Assembly (NCBI RefSeq): GCF_002954765.1
Contig: NZ_MTPW01000001.1
Coordinates: 496,001-560,000 of the forward strand
Source: Nonlabens arenilitoris
Lineage (GTDB): Bacteria > Bacteroidota > Bacteroidia > Flavobacteriales > Flavobacteriaceae
Reading direction: 5' to 3'
Length of the DNA: 64,000 nucleotides
The notes under the pieces are model-generated. The model saw nothing but the letters and a program-made list of their open reading frames with translations. It was not told where the DNA came from and did not search any database. The position numbers and the translations under genes were made by a program. Shown here piece after piece: positions 48,238 to 57,766 of the stretch. Numbering within the stretch: the stretch's first letter is position 1; every line of letters begins with the position of its first letter.

Positions 48238-49988
48238 GACTACTCACCTACTTCTTATTAATTACCATAGTTATATCGTGCCAGCAATCTGATAAGCAAA
48301 TCGCCGAGGAAATAAAAGACTGGCAAACACCTTTTGAAAAAGGTAACGGAAATCAAACGGCTACATACCAAGAAGTAATTACGTTTTATAAAGATTTAGC
48401 TTCATCATATTCTACAATAGAGATAGAAGAAATAGGATTGACCGACAGCGGTTTACCACTTCACCTTATTAGTTTTTCAAAAAGCAATATAGATTGGAAA
48501 TCCGTTAATGAGGACAAGATTAAAATACTCGTTAATAATGGTATTCATCCAGGAGAAAGTGACGGTATAGATGCTACCATGATGTTGATGAGAGATCTAG
48601 CTACTGGTAAAATCGACGCGCCAGATAATCTCATTTTTTCGGCCATCGCGATTTATAATGTAGGAGGCTCTTTAAATCGTAACAGTCATACTAGAACTAA
48701 TCAAAATGGACCAGAATCATACGGTTTTAGAGGTAATGCTCGCAATTATGATTTAAATAGAGATTTCATAAAAGCAGACAGCCGCAATGCTCAATCTTTT
48801 TATCAGGTCTATCATAAAGTAAACCCAGATATATTCATAGACAATCATGTAAGTAATGGCGCAGACTATCAATACACATTAACACACCTATTTACACAAC
48901 ATAACAAGCTGGGCAAATCTGCAGGAAACTACCTTTACAACCATCTTCAAAAAGATCTAGAACAACGCATGCAAGACCGTGATCATTCTATGACGCCTTA
49001 TGTAAATGTTTATGGTGTATCACCAGAAAACGGATTTTCTCAATTCATGGATCATCCACGTTACAGTACTGGATATACCACACTGTGGAACACCTTAGGC
49101 TTTATGATAGAAACACACATGCTTAAGCCGTATAAAGACAGAGTTCTGGGTACAAAAGCTATAATGGAAGAAACCATTGCTCTAGGTACTGAGAATATAA
49201 ACGCCATAAAAGCAGCCAGATCTTCATCTTTTAAAGAATTTAATGACGCTAGATATTATGCACTTAACCATATAGTAGACAGAGATAAAGCAGACACGCT
49301 ACTTTTTAAAGGCTATAAAGCGCAACGCAATATTAGCGAGGTAACTGGACAGGAACTACTCACATATGATCGTAATCAACCTTTTGAAAAAAACACACCA
49401 TATTACAATCATTTTATCGCCACAGATTCAATTAAAATACCTTCCTTTTATGTGATACCACAAGGGCAATGGGAGATTATCGAATTAATGCGCATGAATA
49501 ATATTCAAATGGAAGTTTTACCTAAGGACAGTACAATAACGGTCACACAATACCGCATAGAAGATTTTAATACGTCTAGTAACGCTTATGAAGGACACTA
49601 TCCTCATTCTGACGTTGTTTTAAGTAAGAAAAATATAGAATTACGCTTTCGCGAAAGCGATATCATCATTCCTACTGCACAACCAGGAATAAGATACATT
49701 ATTGAGACTTTAGAACCGCAGGGACAAGATTCTTTTTTTAAATGGAACTTTTTTGATACAATTCTACAGCAAAAAGAAGGCTTTTCTTCATACGTATTTG
49801 AGAATACAGCAAAAGGAATGCTATCAAGTAATGCTAATCTCAAAAAAGAGTTTGACTCTATTAAAAAATCAAACGATAATTTTGCACAAAGTAATTATGC
49901 ACAATTAAAGTGGCTGCACGATCGCTCTCCTAACTATGAAAAAGCTCATTTAAATTATCCAATCTATAAAGTTCATTACAATGATTAA
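48234..49988 (+). CDS. M14-family zinc carboxypeptidase lipoprotein
   Basis: This 584-residue putative lipoprotein (MRLLTYFLLITIVISCQQ, lipidated Cys near 16) has an M14 peptidase domain. Zinc ligands are visible in NNGIHPGESDGIDA (His, Glu) and FIDNHVSNGADYQY (His); the catalytic Glu is in LGFMIETHMLKPYKDR. The C-terminal ~200 residues form a beta-rich extra domain. It probably trims peptides in the periplasm or at the surface. The family is widespread in Flavobacteria next to coaD. The palindrome copy at 49645-49658 encodes RFRES. Confidence 0.88.
   Translation: MRLLTYFLLITIVISCQQSDKQIAEEIKDWQTPFEKGNGNQTATYQEVITFYKDLASSYSTIEIEEIGLTDSGLPLHLISFSKSNIDWKSVNEDKIKILVNNGIHPGESDGIDATMMLMRDLATGKIDAPDNLIFSAIAIYNVGGSLNRNSHTRTNQNGPESYGFRGNARNYDLNRDFIKADSRNAQSFYQVYHKVNPDIFIDNHVSNGADYQYTLTHLFTQHNKLGKSAGNYLYNHLQKDLEQRMQDRDHSMTPYVNVYGVSPENGFSQFMDHPRYSTGYTTLWNTLGFMIETHMLKPYKDRVLGTKAIMEETIALGTENINAIKAARSSSFKEFNDARYYALNHIVDRDKADTLLFKGYKAQRNISEVTGQELLTYDRNQPFEKNTPYYNHFIATDSIKIPSFYVIPQGQWEIIELMRMNNIQMEVLPKDSTITVTQYRIEDFNTSSNAYEGHYPHSDVVLSKKNIELRFRESDIIIPTAQPGIRYIIETLEPQGQDSFFKWNFFDTILQQKEGFSSYVFENTAKGMLSSNANLKKEFDSIKKSNDNFAQSNYAQLKWLHDRSPNYEKAHLNYPIYKVHYND
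49645..49658. repeat. CGCTTTCGCGAAAGCG-family palindrome, exact copy 9
   Basis: Exact core inside the M14 gene, read as CGC TTT CGC GAA AGC (RFRES), the third possible frame. Confidence 0.9.
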
Positions 49989-50781
49989 AAATATTCTTAT
50001 TCTTTTAATAGCATGCGCATTTATCTCTTGTAAAAAAGATAAAGAAATTATCGATTTAAATGTACAAGGTGCTGTAAAGACAACGCGTCTTATTGCAGAC
50101 TTTAATTGCAATAACATCTCTTATGTTTTTCAAGTACCATTTTATGAAGGTGACACCGATACCCAAAAACGACTTAATAAAGCAATAAAAAATCTTATTA
50201 CTCAAGACTTTATTGATGTTACATACAATAAAGATGCAGACCTAGAAGAAATATGGTCTATTTTCATATCTCATCGCGAGCAAAAGATATGTAGTGGTGA
50301 TATGAGTGGTATATCAAATATTAATATAGAACATACTACACAAACAGATGCACTAATAAGTTATGAGCTTACCTATACTAGAAATGGTCAACATAAAAGA
50401 TTGATCAATACGTTTAAAAAGCCAGAGCTTACTACTTTAACAACCCTAGACCTTACTAAAGATCAAAAGGAAGATGACGTGAGAACTATTTTTGACATTA
50501 ATTTACAACAGTCTGTTGCTAATCTTGCTCTTGAGGTAAAAATGGATGACCAGACTGCTTTTAGAAACTATGTGCAAAACAAAGTTTTCAAATTTGAAAA
50601 AGAAGAATTTGAAAACGCGACTATAGGTATTAAAGAACTAGGTGTAGATTCTTTAACACTACAGTTAACAAAGCACATAGAGCTACCAGAAACGTTTATG
50701 TACTTGAATCCAGATGTAAAAGTGGAGATTAGAGCTAAAGAGATGGAATATTATCTAGACCTATCGCCTCTTAAAATTTAA
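49981..50781 (+). CDS. Lipoprotein of unknown function
   Basis: This 266-residue protein has a lipoprotein signal (MIKNILILLIACAFISCKK, lipidated Cys near 17). The rest alternates beta strands and charged helices (QKRLNKAIKNLITQDF, NTFKKPELTTLTTLDLTK), and vaguely resembles the DUF4163/DUF3298 layout of RsiV-like periplasmic proteins. I do not recognise it with certainty. It overlaps the M14 peptidase stop by eight bases, so the two are co-translated, and converges on the NUDIX gene with a 21-base overlap. Confidence 0.6.
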   Translation: MIKNILILLIACAFISCKKDKEIIDLNVQGAVKTTRLIADFNCNNISYVFQVPFYEGDTDTQKRLNKAIKNLITQDFIDVTYNKDADLEEIWSIFISHREQKICSGDMSGISNINIEHTTQTDALISYELTYTRNGQHKRLINTFKKPELTTLTTLDLTKDQKEDDVRTIFDINLQQSVANLALEVKMDDQTAFRNYVQNKVFKFEKEEFENATIGIKELGVDSLTLQLTKHIELPETFMYLNPDVKVEIRAKEMEYYLDLSPLKI

Positions 50782-51371
50782 AGTCTGATCTGGAAACAGT
50801 TCCTTAATATTACTATAGGAAGATTCTAGAGCCTTCTCTGCCTCTTCTTGATCAAGCCATGTGGCAATATCAATTCCTTCTTCTTCTTGAGGCGCTAGTT
50901 TACCCTTATAATTGGTCTCTAGGAGGTACCAGTGTGTAAGCTTTAATTTTAGAGAGGATTTTCTATTAAATACATGGTAAGTACATCCCAGCTTATCAAC
51001 GATTTTCAATTTCTTTACACCAGTTTCTTCTTCTATTTCCCTTTTTGCGGTTTTTTTCATTCCTTCAAAACGATTGGACTTTCCTTTTGGGAGATCCCAT
51101 TTACCGTTGCGATGTATGAATAAAAACTTATTCTCTTTATTAATTACAAGGCCGCCACCAGCTTTCACTAGTGGTAACTTTTTATGTAATCTTTTTAATA
51201 TTTTTTTTCATTTTTTGAATAAAGCAATACTTTTTTAAGCTTGCCCTTCTCAATTTTCTTAATAATCTTGAGCAAGTCAACATCTTTAAGAGAAAAAACT
51301 CCATAATCGGGATAATCATCCCTATTTGATGTCACGATAATTGCGACGTCTTTCACAAAAACTTTATACAT
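50761..51371 (-). pseudogene. NUDIX hydrolase with N-terminal extension, frameshifted
   Basis: The C-terminal frame (50761-51168) holds the Nudix box (GKWDLPKG followed by REIEEETG, with conserved Glu residues). A separate upstream frame (MYKVFVKDVAIIVTSNR to SKNEKKY, ending near 51195) is the N-terminal part that Flavobacterial homologues carry in one protein. Adding one A to the run of eight A (T at 51201-51208 on the plus strand) joins them as NEKKILKRLHKKLPLVKAGGG, exactly the expected linker. The run sits in frame as A AAA AAA, a perfect -1 slippery heptamer. The start may be 51371 or 51380, the latter overlapping the pyrE ATG. The substrate is unknown. Confidence 0.75.
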
Positions 51372-51374
51372 TTG
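51341..51374 (+). promoter_or_regulatory. pyrE: pyrE promoter, leaderless arrangement
   Basis: TTG (51341-51343), 23-base spacer, TACATTTG (51367-51374), then four bases to the pyrE ATG. All elements match the Bacteroidota consensus. The promoter lies within the start of the divergent NUDIX gene. Confidence 0.6.
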
Positions 51375-51378
51375 CGCC

Positions 51379-52023
51379 ATGGTTATAAATAAGGATATCG
51401 CAATTAAAACGGCTGAATTATTATTGCAAATTAAAGCAATAAAATTGCAACCACAAGAACCTTTTACATGGGCTAGCGGCTGGAGATCACCAATCTATTG
51501 TGATAACCGCGTAACGCTTTCATACCCAACGATTCGCAATTTCTTAAGAGAACAACTCTCAAATCAAATTGAAGAATTATACGGTAAGCCAGATGTTATT
51601 GCTGGAGTGGCAACAGGAGCTATAGGTATAGGTATGCTAGTAGCAGACTACTTAAATCTTCCATTTGTATATGTTAGACCCGAAGCAAAGAAGCATGGCC
51701 GTCAAAATCAAATTGAAGGACATCTAGAAGCAGGTCAATCAGTAGTTGTTATAGAAGATTTAATAAGCACTGGTAAAAGCAGTTTAAATGCCGTAAACGC
51801 ACTTAAAGAAAGTGGTGCAACTGTGAAAGGTATGTTGGCATTGTTTTCGTATGGCTTTGAATTTGCACAAGAAAACTTTGAAAAACATGATTTGAACTTA
51901 CACACATTAAGTGATTATAACCACTTAATATTACAAGCTCAAAATACTGGACATTTCTCAGTGCAAGAAATTGAATTATTAAAAAGCTGGAGAAAAGATC
52001 CTAGCGCCTGGACAGGTAAATAA
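51379..52023 (+). CDS. pyrE: Orotate phosphoribosyltransferase
   Basis: This 214-residue enzyme makes orotidine 5'-phosphate from orotate and PRPP in pyrimidine synthesis. It shows FTWASGWRSPIYCDNR, IAGVATGAIGIGMLVAD, the flexible loop Lys/His in RPEAKKHGRQNQIEG and the PRPP-binding VVVIEDLISTGKSS. Its ATG overlaps the upstream ATG option of the divergent NUDIX gene in CCATGG. It is followed after six bases by an SRPBCC gene. Confidence 0.96.
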   Translation: MVINKDIAIKTAELLLQIKAIKLQPQEPFTWASGWRSPIYCDNRVTLSYPTIRNFLREQLSNQIEELYGKPDVIAGVATGAIGIGMLVADYLNLPFVYVRPEAKKHGRQNQIEGHLEAGQSVVVIEDLISTGKSSLNAVNALKESGATVKGMLALFSYGFEFAQENFEKHDLNLHTLSDYNHLILQAQNTGHFSVQEIELLKSWRKDPSAWTGK

Positions 52024-52029
52024 AATATT

Positions 52030-52416
52030 ATGAATTTAGAAAGCCGTACGGTACAGACACAAAAAACACCGCAAGAGTTATTTGAATTTTTAACCCAAGT
52101 TGAAAATTATAAGCAGTTAATGCCAGATGACACAAAATTTGAAACTCATGGAGATGACAAATTTTTGTTCGGTCTTAAAGGTATGCCAGAAATAAAACTA
52201 GGTCTTCAAGAATCCATACCTTTTACTAATGTCACACTAGGCTCCACTAGTGACAAACTAGCATTTACATTAAGTTGTAATATTGAACAAGTTGCAAATG
52301 GCTCTCAAGCGCAATTAATCTTTAATGGAGAATTTAATGCAATGATGGCCATGATGATTAAAGGTCCAATAAAAAAATTCCTAGAACAACTGGCTAGTGG
52401 CCTAGAGAAACTCTAG
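52030..52416 (+). CDS. SRPBCC (START-like) domain protein
   Basis: This 128-residue protein is predicted to fold as a helix-grip lipid/polyketide-binding domain, with TPQELFEFLTQVENYKQLMP at the start, repeated beta strands in the middle and a long C-terminal helix (GPIKKFLEQLASGLEKL). No catalytic motif is seen. It is co-transcribed with pyrE, a pairing common in Flavobacteria, but a role in pyrimidine metabolism is not established. Its stop overlaps the birA stop by four bases. Confidence 0.75.
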   Translation: MNLESRTVQTQKTPQELFEFLTQVENYKQLMPDDTKFETHGDDKFLFGLKGMPEIKLGLQESIPFTNVTLGSTSDKLAFTLSCNIEQVANGSQAQLIFNGEFNAMMAMMIKGPIKKFLEQLASGLEKL

Positions 52417-53120
52417 TAGTTCCACCTCACTTGTTTTAAATCATAAGCGGTGATTTGCCCTTCTTTTTCAAGGAGCAATTCACCGTTTTCTGTTACACCA
52501 TATACCATTGCAACGATATCTTGCCCATTAATTTTAAAACTCATTTGTTGACGATACTTAAATAGATATTTAAGATACTTTTCAATAGTTTGATTCTTAT
52601 TTTTAAGAGCCTTATCTAGATGAGAAAGAAATTGCACTAACAACACTTCTAGCTTAAAAGTTTGCCCGGTAAGATTTTTTAAAGAAACTGCTCGCGGTAG
52701 ATCTTCAAATTCTTCTTGATTAACATTAAGACCTATTCCTACTATCGAGTGCGTCCATTTACCTTTTTGATAAGTATTTTCAATAAGAATGCCTGCTAAT
52801 TTCATTTGAACTGACAGGATGTCGTTAGGCCATTTTATTTTGGCCTGTACATTTAAATCCTTTTTAAGCCACTGCACCATCGCAACAGACACAATTTGAT
52901 TAAGCTCAAAAGGAGTTATTCCAGAAATATTTTCTGTTACTAAAACACTAAATGTCAGGTTTTTACCGTTTTCAGAAGACCACGTAGATCCACGATTACC
53001 ACGACCTTGTGACTGCGATAAACTATAAATAGCAGTGAGGTGTTGTGTTTCGCTTTCGCGAAAGCGTGCTCTCAATTCATCATTAGTTGATGTAGTGGCA
53101 TGTAATTTGACTATTTGCAA
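52413..53120 (-). CDS. birA: Biotin--[acetyl-CoA-carboxylase] ligase
   Basis: This 235-residue enzyme attaches biotin to carboxylase carrier proteins. It carries LHATTSTNDELRA at the N-terminus, the biotinyl-AMP loop QSQGRGNRGSTWSS, KIKWPNDI with the essential Lys, and AGILIENTYQKGKWTHSIVGIGLNVN split across two strands. There is no N-terminal DNA-binding domain, so it is a pure ligase, not a repressor. The palindrome copy at 53052-53065 encodes RFRES close to the N-terminus. Confidence 0.94.
   Translation of the reverse strand: MQIVKLHATTSTNDELRARFRESETQHLTAIYSLSQSQGRGNRGSTWSSENGKNLTFSVLVTENISGITPFELNQIVSVAMVQWLKKDLNVQAKIKWPNDILSVQMKLAGILIENTYQKGKWTHSIVGIGLNVNQEEFEDLPRAVSLKNLTGQTFKLEVLLVQFLSHLDKALKNKNQTIEKYLKYLFKYRQQMSFKINGQDIVAMVYGVTENGELLLEKEGQITAYDLKQVRWNY
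53052..53065. repeat. CGCTTTCGCGAAAGCG-family palindrome, exact copy 10
   Basis: Exact core inside birA, read on the minus strand as RFRES, the same frame as copy 9. Confidence 0.9.
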
Positions 53121-53150
53121 GAGACTATTTATCTAGAGATTAAGTTTTAT

Positions 53151-53185
53151 TTTGTAAAACCACTGGTAAAAAAAGAATAAATTTG
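53151..53185 (+). promoter_or_regulatory. rsfS: rsfS(-ftsH) promoter
   Basis: TTTG (53151-53154), 23-base spacer, TAAATTTG (53178-53185), 20 bases before the ATG. Matches the consensus exactly with spacing at the upper limit. Confidence 0.55.
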
Positions 53186-53204
53186 TCATAACAAAAAATA
53201 TTTG

Positions 53205-53576
53205 ATGACTAAAGAAAAAGTTTCTACTGATGCGTTAATCGCTCAAATGATCGCTGGAATAGAAGATGTTAAAGGTAATGACATCACTATCATGGATTTA
53301 AGAGAAATTGAAAACACCGTAACAAGCTATTTTATTATCTGCAACGGTAACTCCAATACACAAGTAAACGCAATCGTAAACTCCATACAAAGAAAAGTAA
53401 GTAAAGAATTGCAAGAAAATCCATGGCATGTTGAAGGTTCTTCACAAGCAGAATGGGTTCTAATGGATTATGTTGATGTTGTTGTACATGTTTTTCAAAA
53501 ACATGTAAGAGAATATTATGACCTAGAAGGATTATGGGGCGATGCTAAAACTACCGTTATAGAAAGCACTTACTAA
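53205..53576 (+). CDS. rsfS: Ribosomal silencing factor RsfS
   Basis: This 123-residue protein binds L14 and blocks 30S-50S joining during starvation. It shows AQMIAGIEDVKGNDITIMDL, the conserved YFIICNGNSNTQV and HVEGSSQAEWVLMDYVDVVVHVF with EYYDLEGLWGDA at the end. The ATG at 53205 is preferred to the in-frame TTG three bases earlier. It lies 20 bases upstream of ftsH, probably in the same transcript. Confidence 0.94.
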   Translation: MTKEKVSTDALIAQMIAGIEDVKGNDITIMDLREIENTVTSYFIICNGNSNTQVNAIVNSIQRKVSKELQENPWHVEGSSQAEWVLMDYVDVVVHVFQKHVREYYDLEGLWGDAKTTVIESTY

Positions 53577-53596
53577 TAACAAGATTATACAAGCTA

Positions 53597-55618
53597 ATGT
53601 CTGAACAAAATAAATCAAATCAAAAACCTGGAAATGGGAAACCTATATTACCAGGAGGCGGAAAACCTAAATTTAGTGTATGGTGGATTGCAGTACCTAT
53701 TGTACTAGCTTTTCTGGCTTATTCACTGATAAGCGATGCCGTTAACTCTCCAAAAGAAACTAATAAGTCTGAGTTCTTTAATTATCTAGAAGATGGAGAT
53801 GTAAAAGAAGTCATCGTTTGGAATGGCAGGTATGCTGAAGTATTTCTTACTAAAGAAGCCTTAAGCAACGAGACAAAGCACAAAGATGCTTTGAAGCCTA
53901 GTGCTATGAATCAAGGTAAAGTACCGCAGTATAAATTTGAATTTGGTGATTTAGAAATTTTTCAACCACAACTAGAAGAAGCCGTTCAGAACAACAACCT
54001 AGAGACTAAAGTTTTATATAAAACACAGGATAACACGTTCATGAACGCGATATGGAGTTTCTTGCCTATTATTTTATTAATAGGTGTATGGATTTTCATT
54101 ATGCGTCGCATGAGTGGTGGCGGTGCTGGTGGTGGCGGTGGCCAGATATTTAACATAGGAAAGTCTAAGGCAAAACTTTTTGACCAAAAAACTGATGTAA
54201 AGACAACTTTTAAAGATGTTGCCGGATTAGAAGGTGCAAAAGAAGAAATACAAGAAATAGTAGACTTCTTGAAAAACCCAGAAAAATACACGTCTTTAGG
54301 TGGTAAAATCCCTAAAGGTGCCTTATTAATAGGTTCTCCAGGTACAGGTAAAACGTTACTTGCAAAAGCTGTTGCTGGTGAGGCAAAAGTTCCATTTTTC
54401 TCATTAAGCGGATCGGATTTTGTAGAAATGTTTGTAGGAGTAGGTGCCAGTAGAGTGCGCGATCTTTTCAAGCAGGCAAAAGAAAAGTCCCCATCCATTA
54501 TTTTCATTGATGAAATAGACGCCATAGGACGAGCAAGAGGTAAATCTAATTTTTCTGGTTCCAATGATGAACGTGAAAACACGCTGAATCAATTACTAAC
54601 TGAAATGGATGGTTTTGGCACAAATACAAACGTAATTGTACTTGCAGCAACAAACCGTGCAGACATACTGGATAAAGCATTAATGCGCGCTGGTCGTTTT
54701 GACAGGCAAATTTATGTTGACCTTCCAGACGTAAATGAACGTGAAGAAATTTTTGAAGTGCACTTGCGACCTCTTAAAAAGGTGGATAATGAATTAGATA
54801 CCTCATTCCTAGCAAAACAAACACCTGGATTCTCAGGTGCAGACATTGCTAATGTGTGTAATGAAGCTGCTCTTATTGCCGCTAGAAAAGGTAAAAAGGC
54901 TGTTGATAAGCAAGATTTTCTAGATGCTGTGGATCGTATCGTAGGTGGACTAGAAAAGAAAAATAAACTTATCACACCGTCAGAAAAGAAAACTATTGCA
55001 TATCATGAAGCTGGTCACGCTACTGTAAGCTGGATGACAGAACATGCTGCGCCATTAATTAAAGTTACTATTGTACCGCGTGGTCAATCTTTAGGTGCTG
55101 CATGGTACTTACCAGAAGAGAGGCAAATTGTACGACCAGAACAAATGCTGGATGAGATGTGTGCCACTATGGGTGGACGTGCTGCAGAGAAAGTTATTTT
55201 TAATAACATTTCTACAGGTGCTTTAAGTGATCTAGAAAAAGTCACTAAACAAGCTCGTGCTATGGTTACTATATATGGGCTTAATGATAAAGTAGGTAAC
55301 ATTACATATTATGATTCTAGCGGACAGCAAGAATATAGTATGTCTAAGCCTTATAGTGAAGAAACAGCTGTGATCATTGATCAAGAAATTTCTAAAATTA
55401 TTGAAGCACAATACCAAAGAGCAATTAAAATTCTAGAAGAAAATAAGGATAAATTAACGCAACTTGCAGAAGTTTTACTTGAAAAAGAAGTAATCTTTAA
55501 AGATGATTTAGAAAATATCTTTGGAAAAAGACCTTTTATAAAAGAAGAAGCAGTTGCATTAAAATCATCAACTAGAACTATTGCACCAGTAACTAATTCA
55601 AAGGAGGAAGAAGAATAG
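53597..55618 (+). CDS. ftsH: ATP-dependent zinc metalloprotease FtsH
   Basis: This 673-residue membrane AAA+ protease degrades misfolded and short-lived membrane and cytosolic proteins. It has a cytosolic Gly/Pro-rich start, a first transmembrane helix near residues 30-46, a periplasmic domain, a second helix near 148-168 followed by a Gly-rich linker, Walker [11 protein letters not shown] near residue 245, Walker [12 protein letters not shown] and the [24 protein letters not shown]. The zinc site [10 protein letters not shown] is near residue 469. All active-site elements are intact. It is followed by LUD, cdsA, psd and ACBP genes; FtsH control of lipid enzymes in E. coli makes this grouping noteworthy. 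Confidence 0.97.
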   Translation: MSEQNKSNQKPGNGKPILPGGGKPKFSVWWIAVPIVLAFLAYSLISDAVNSPKETNKSEFFNYLEDGDVKEVIVWNGRYAEVFLTKEALSNETKHKDALKPSAMNQGKVPQYKFEFGDLEIFQPQLEEAVQNNNLETKVLYKTQDNTFMNAIWSFLPIILLIGVWIFIMRRMSGGGAGGGGGQIFNIGKSKAKLFDQKTDVKTTFKDVAGLEGAKEEIQEIVDFLKNPEKYTSLGGKIPKGALLIGSPGTGKTLLAKAVAGEAKVPFFSLSGSDFVEMFVGVGASRVRDLFKQAKEKSPSIIFIDEIDAIGRARGKSNFSGSNDERENTLNQLLTEMDGFGTNTNVIVLAATNRADILDKALMRAGRFDRQIYVDLPDVNEREEIFEVHLRPLKKVDNELDTSFLAKQTPGFSGADIANVCNEAALIAARKGKKAVDKQDFLDAVDRIVGGLEKKNKLITPSEKKTIAYHEAGHATVSWMTEHAAPLIKVTIVPRGQSLGAAWYLPEERQIVRPEQMLDEMCATMGGRAAEKVIFNNISTGALSDLEKVTKQARAMVTIYGLNDKVGNITYYDSSGQQEYSMSKPYSEETAVIIDQEISKIIEAQYQRAIKILEENKDKLTQLAEVLLEKEVIFKDDLENIFGKRPFIKEEAVALKSSTRTIAPVTNSKEEEE

Positions 55619-55682
55619 TTTGTAACTACTATAATTAGTAAGTATATTTACCTTATCCCTAATATTAATGCGTCTAACATAG

Positions 55683-56300
55683 ATGAGTATTTTTAAAAAA
55701 CTCTTCAAAAAATCAACTGATTCTGAGTCTTCTCAGAACAAGGATGCTGGGCGCTCTAAATATATGCCAGAGGAAAAACTGCCGCTGGATGAGAGGTTTA
55801 TACACAATTTCACTACTCAAGGTGGTAGGTTCCTTTACTCACTAGATGAATCTGAAGTGCAAGCTAATTTTGAGGACGTACTTGTAGAACATGACTTTTT
55901 TGAAACTAAAGTACTTTGTACGGATTCTAATTTGAGAAATAGATTTAACAGTTATAATCTTCAATTTTCAGACATTCATGATGATTGCAGTTTTTTCTTA
56001 ACTACTTGCGAATACATCATTGCTGATAATGGTGCTATTTTATTTTCTTCTAATCAATTAAAAGAAAAAAAGCCCGTTGACTTCCCAGAAACTATGATTG
56101 TACTAGCAACAGCAAGTCAAATCGTTGAGTCTATAGGTGAAGGATTAAGAGGAATTAAACATCGTAGTGGATCTAATATACCTACTAATATTACTACTCT
56201 TAAGAATTTTGAGGAACCTAAGGTTCAAGAGAAAAAAGACCTAATGAATTATGGAGTTCCTAACAAACGTGTCTACCTCATATTATTAGAAGATTTATAA
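55683..56300 (+). CDS. LUD-domain (LutC/YkgG-like) protein
   Basis: This 205-residue protein contains a LUD fold, seen in FLTTCEYIIADNGAILFSS (a typical Asp-Asn-Gly loop) and IVLATASQIVESIGEGLRGI. The first ~30 residues are Lys/Ser-rich. In lactate-utilisation operons such domains work with iron-sulfur partners, none of which is here. In Flavobacteria this gene is regularly placed between ftsH and cdsA and its role is not known. Two bases separate it from cdsA. Confidence 0.75.
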   Translation: MSIFKKLFKKSTDSESSQNKDAGRSKYMPEEKLPLDERFIHNFTTQGGRFLYSLDESEVQANFEDVLVEHDFFETKVLCTDSNLRNRFNSYNLQFSDIHDDCSFFLTTCEYIIADNGAILFSSNQLKEKKPVDFPETMIVLATASQIVESIGEGLRGIKHRSGSNIPTNITTLKNFEEPKVQEKKDLMNYGVPNKRVYLILLEDL

Positions 56301-56301
56301 G

Positions 56302-57126
56302 ATGCGTGAATTATTAGTACGTTCCGTCTCAGGAATCATGTATGTTTCATTAGTAGTTCTAAGCGCCTTATATTCTAGGGATGTTTTTATTCTCCTATTT
56401 TGTGTTTTTGCATTTATTTGTTTAATCGAATTAATGCCCATGATACGCTTGAAGCAATGGTTAATATACCCTATGCTGCCTATCAGCTATATTCTGTTAG
56501 TATGGTATGACTGGCCAGCAACTTATCAACCTTACTACAGTTATGCCATATATAGTTTATTGGGCGCTACCCTATTAGTAAACCTCTATTTAATTAGAGA
56601 TTTAGTTTTATTAAATAGGATACCCTTATTTAATACTAAAAAGCACATTATAGCATTGTTATATTTAATAGGCAGTAGTTTATTTCTGGCCTTAATACCA
56701 GATGTCGTGGAAGAGTACAAACCAGAATTATTGATAGGCATCTTTAGCATTATATGGGTTAACGACAGTTTTGCTTATATCACAGGGAAAAACTTTGGTA
56801 AGCACAAATTACTAGAACGTATTTCTCCAAAAAAAACAATAGAAGGATTTTTAGGAGGTTTATTCATGGCATTACTAGCCGGTGTAGCACTACATTTTTA
56901 TGTAGGTGTATATGGATTATGGCAGTGGATTATGTTAGCATTTATCGTTGCATTTTTTGGCACGATAGGCGATTTAATACAATCTAAAATAAAACGTCAA
57001 GCTGCTGTTAAAGATAGCGGTAGTATCATGCCTGGTCATGGAGGTATCTTTGATAGAATGGACAGTATTATATTTGCAGCTCCATTTGCTTATTTATTCT
57101 TTACAATACTTAACTATGTTTCATAA
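56302..57126 (+). CDS. cdsA: Phosphatidate cytidylyltransferase
   Basis: This 274-residue integral membrane enzyme makes CDP-diacylglycerol, the precursor of bacterial phospholipids. It has several hydrophobic helices, the conserved LERISPKKTIEGFLGG loop and the C-terminal family signature DSGSIMPGHGGIFDRMDS. It overlaps psd by 11 bases and belongs to the same operon, so two steps of phospholipid synthesis are coupled. Confidence 0.95.
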   Translation: MRELLVRSVSGIMYVSLVVLSALYSRDVFILLFCVFAFICLIELMPMIRLKQWLIYPMLPISYILLVWYDWPATYQPYYSYAIYSLLGATLLVNLYLIRDLVLLNRIPLFNTKKHIIALLYLIGSSLFLALIPDVVEEYKPELLIGIFSIIWVNDSFAYITGKNFGKHKLLERISPKKTIEGFLGGLFMALLAGVALHFYVGVYGLWQWIMLAFIVAFFGTIGDLIQSKIKRQAAVKDSGSIMPGHGGIFDRMDSIIFAAPFAYLFFTILNYVS

Positions 57127-57766
57127 AGAAGGAACCGTTTCTATACTTATAGGAATAGCCGTTGCAGGTATACTTACCGCAATAGCCACACAAATCAGTA
57201 TGCCTAACTGGCTATCGTATATATTAATTGGATTAGGTTTAATTTTTTTAATTATAATCTTACAATTTTTTAGAAACCCTAAAAGAATAACAATACTAGA
57301 TGACGCAACTATTGTATCTCCAGTTGACGGTAAAGTAGTAGTTATTGAAAAAGTGCAAGAAAACGAATATTTTAAAGGTGAACGGCTAATGATTTCAGTA
57401 TTTATGTCACCTATTAATGTACACGTAACTCGCTACCCTATAGGTGGCCAGGTAAGTTATAGTAAATACCATCCAGGCAAGTACCTTGTCGCATGGCATC
57501 CTAAAGCTAGTGAAGAAAATGAGAGGACTACTGTTGTGGTTGATCACAAAAACGGACAACAAGTTATGCATCGTCAAATTGCCGGCGCATTAGCAAAACG
57601 TATTGTAAATTATGCCGTAGAAAACGAATCAGTAGGTCAAGGCGGTGAAAGCGGCTTTATTAAATTTGGATCAAGAGTAGATGTCTATTTACCAGTGGAC
57701 ACACCTGTTAATGTTGAACTTAATCAAAAGGTAAAAGGTGGTGTTACCGTATTAGCACAGTTTTAA
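57116..57766 (+). CDS. psd: Phosphatidylserine decarboxylase (short, archaetidylserine-decarboxylase-like form)
   Basis: This 216-residue pyruvoyl enzyme converts phosphatidylserine to phosphatidylethanolamine. Two N-terminal membrane helices (about residues 9-26 and 32-52) are followed by RNPKRITILDDATIVSPVDGKV and FMSPINVHVTRYPIGG. The self-cleavage site is FIKFGSRVDVY, where the Ser after Gly becomes the pyruvoyl group. The frame is open from 57038, but ATG 57116 gives the family's N-terminus and an 11-base overlap with cdsA. The next gene (ACBP) overlaps the stop by one base. Confidence 0.93.
   Translation: MFHKEGTVSILIGIAVAGILTAIATQISMPNWLSYILIGLGLIFLIIILQFFRNPKRITILDDATIVSPVDGKVVVIEKVQENEYFKGERLMISVFMSPINVHVTRYPIGGQVSYSKYHPGKYLVAWHPKASEENERTTVVVDHKNGQQVMHRQIAGALAKRIVNYAVENESVGQGGESGFIKFGSRVDVYLPVDTPVNVELNQKVKGGVTVLAQF

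Noticed and set aside
53986..54582. 198-residue minus-strand frame opposite ftsH
   Set aside because: A shadow of the FtsH AAA domain; Pro/Ser-rich translation of the Gly-rich linker, no promoter and no family resemblance.
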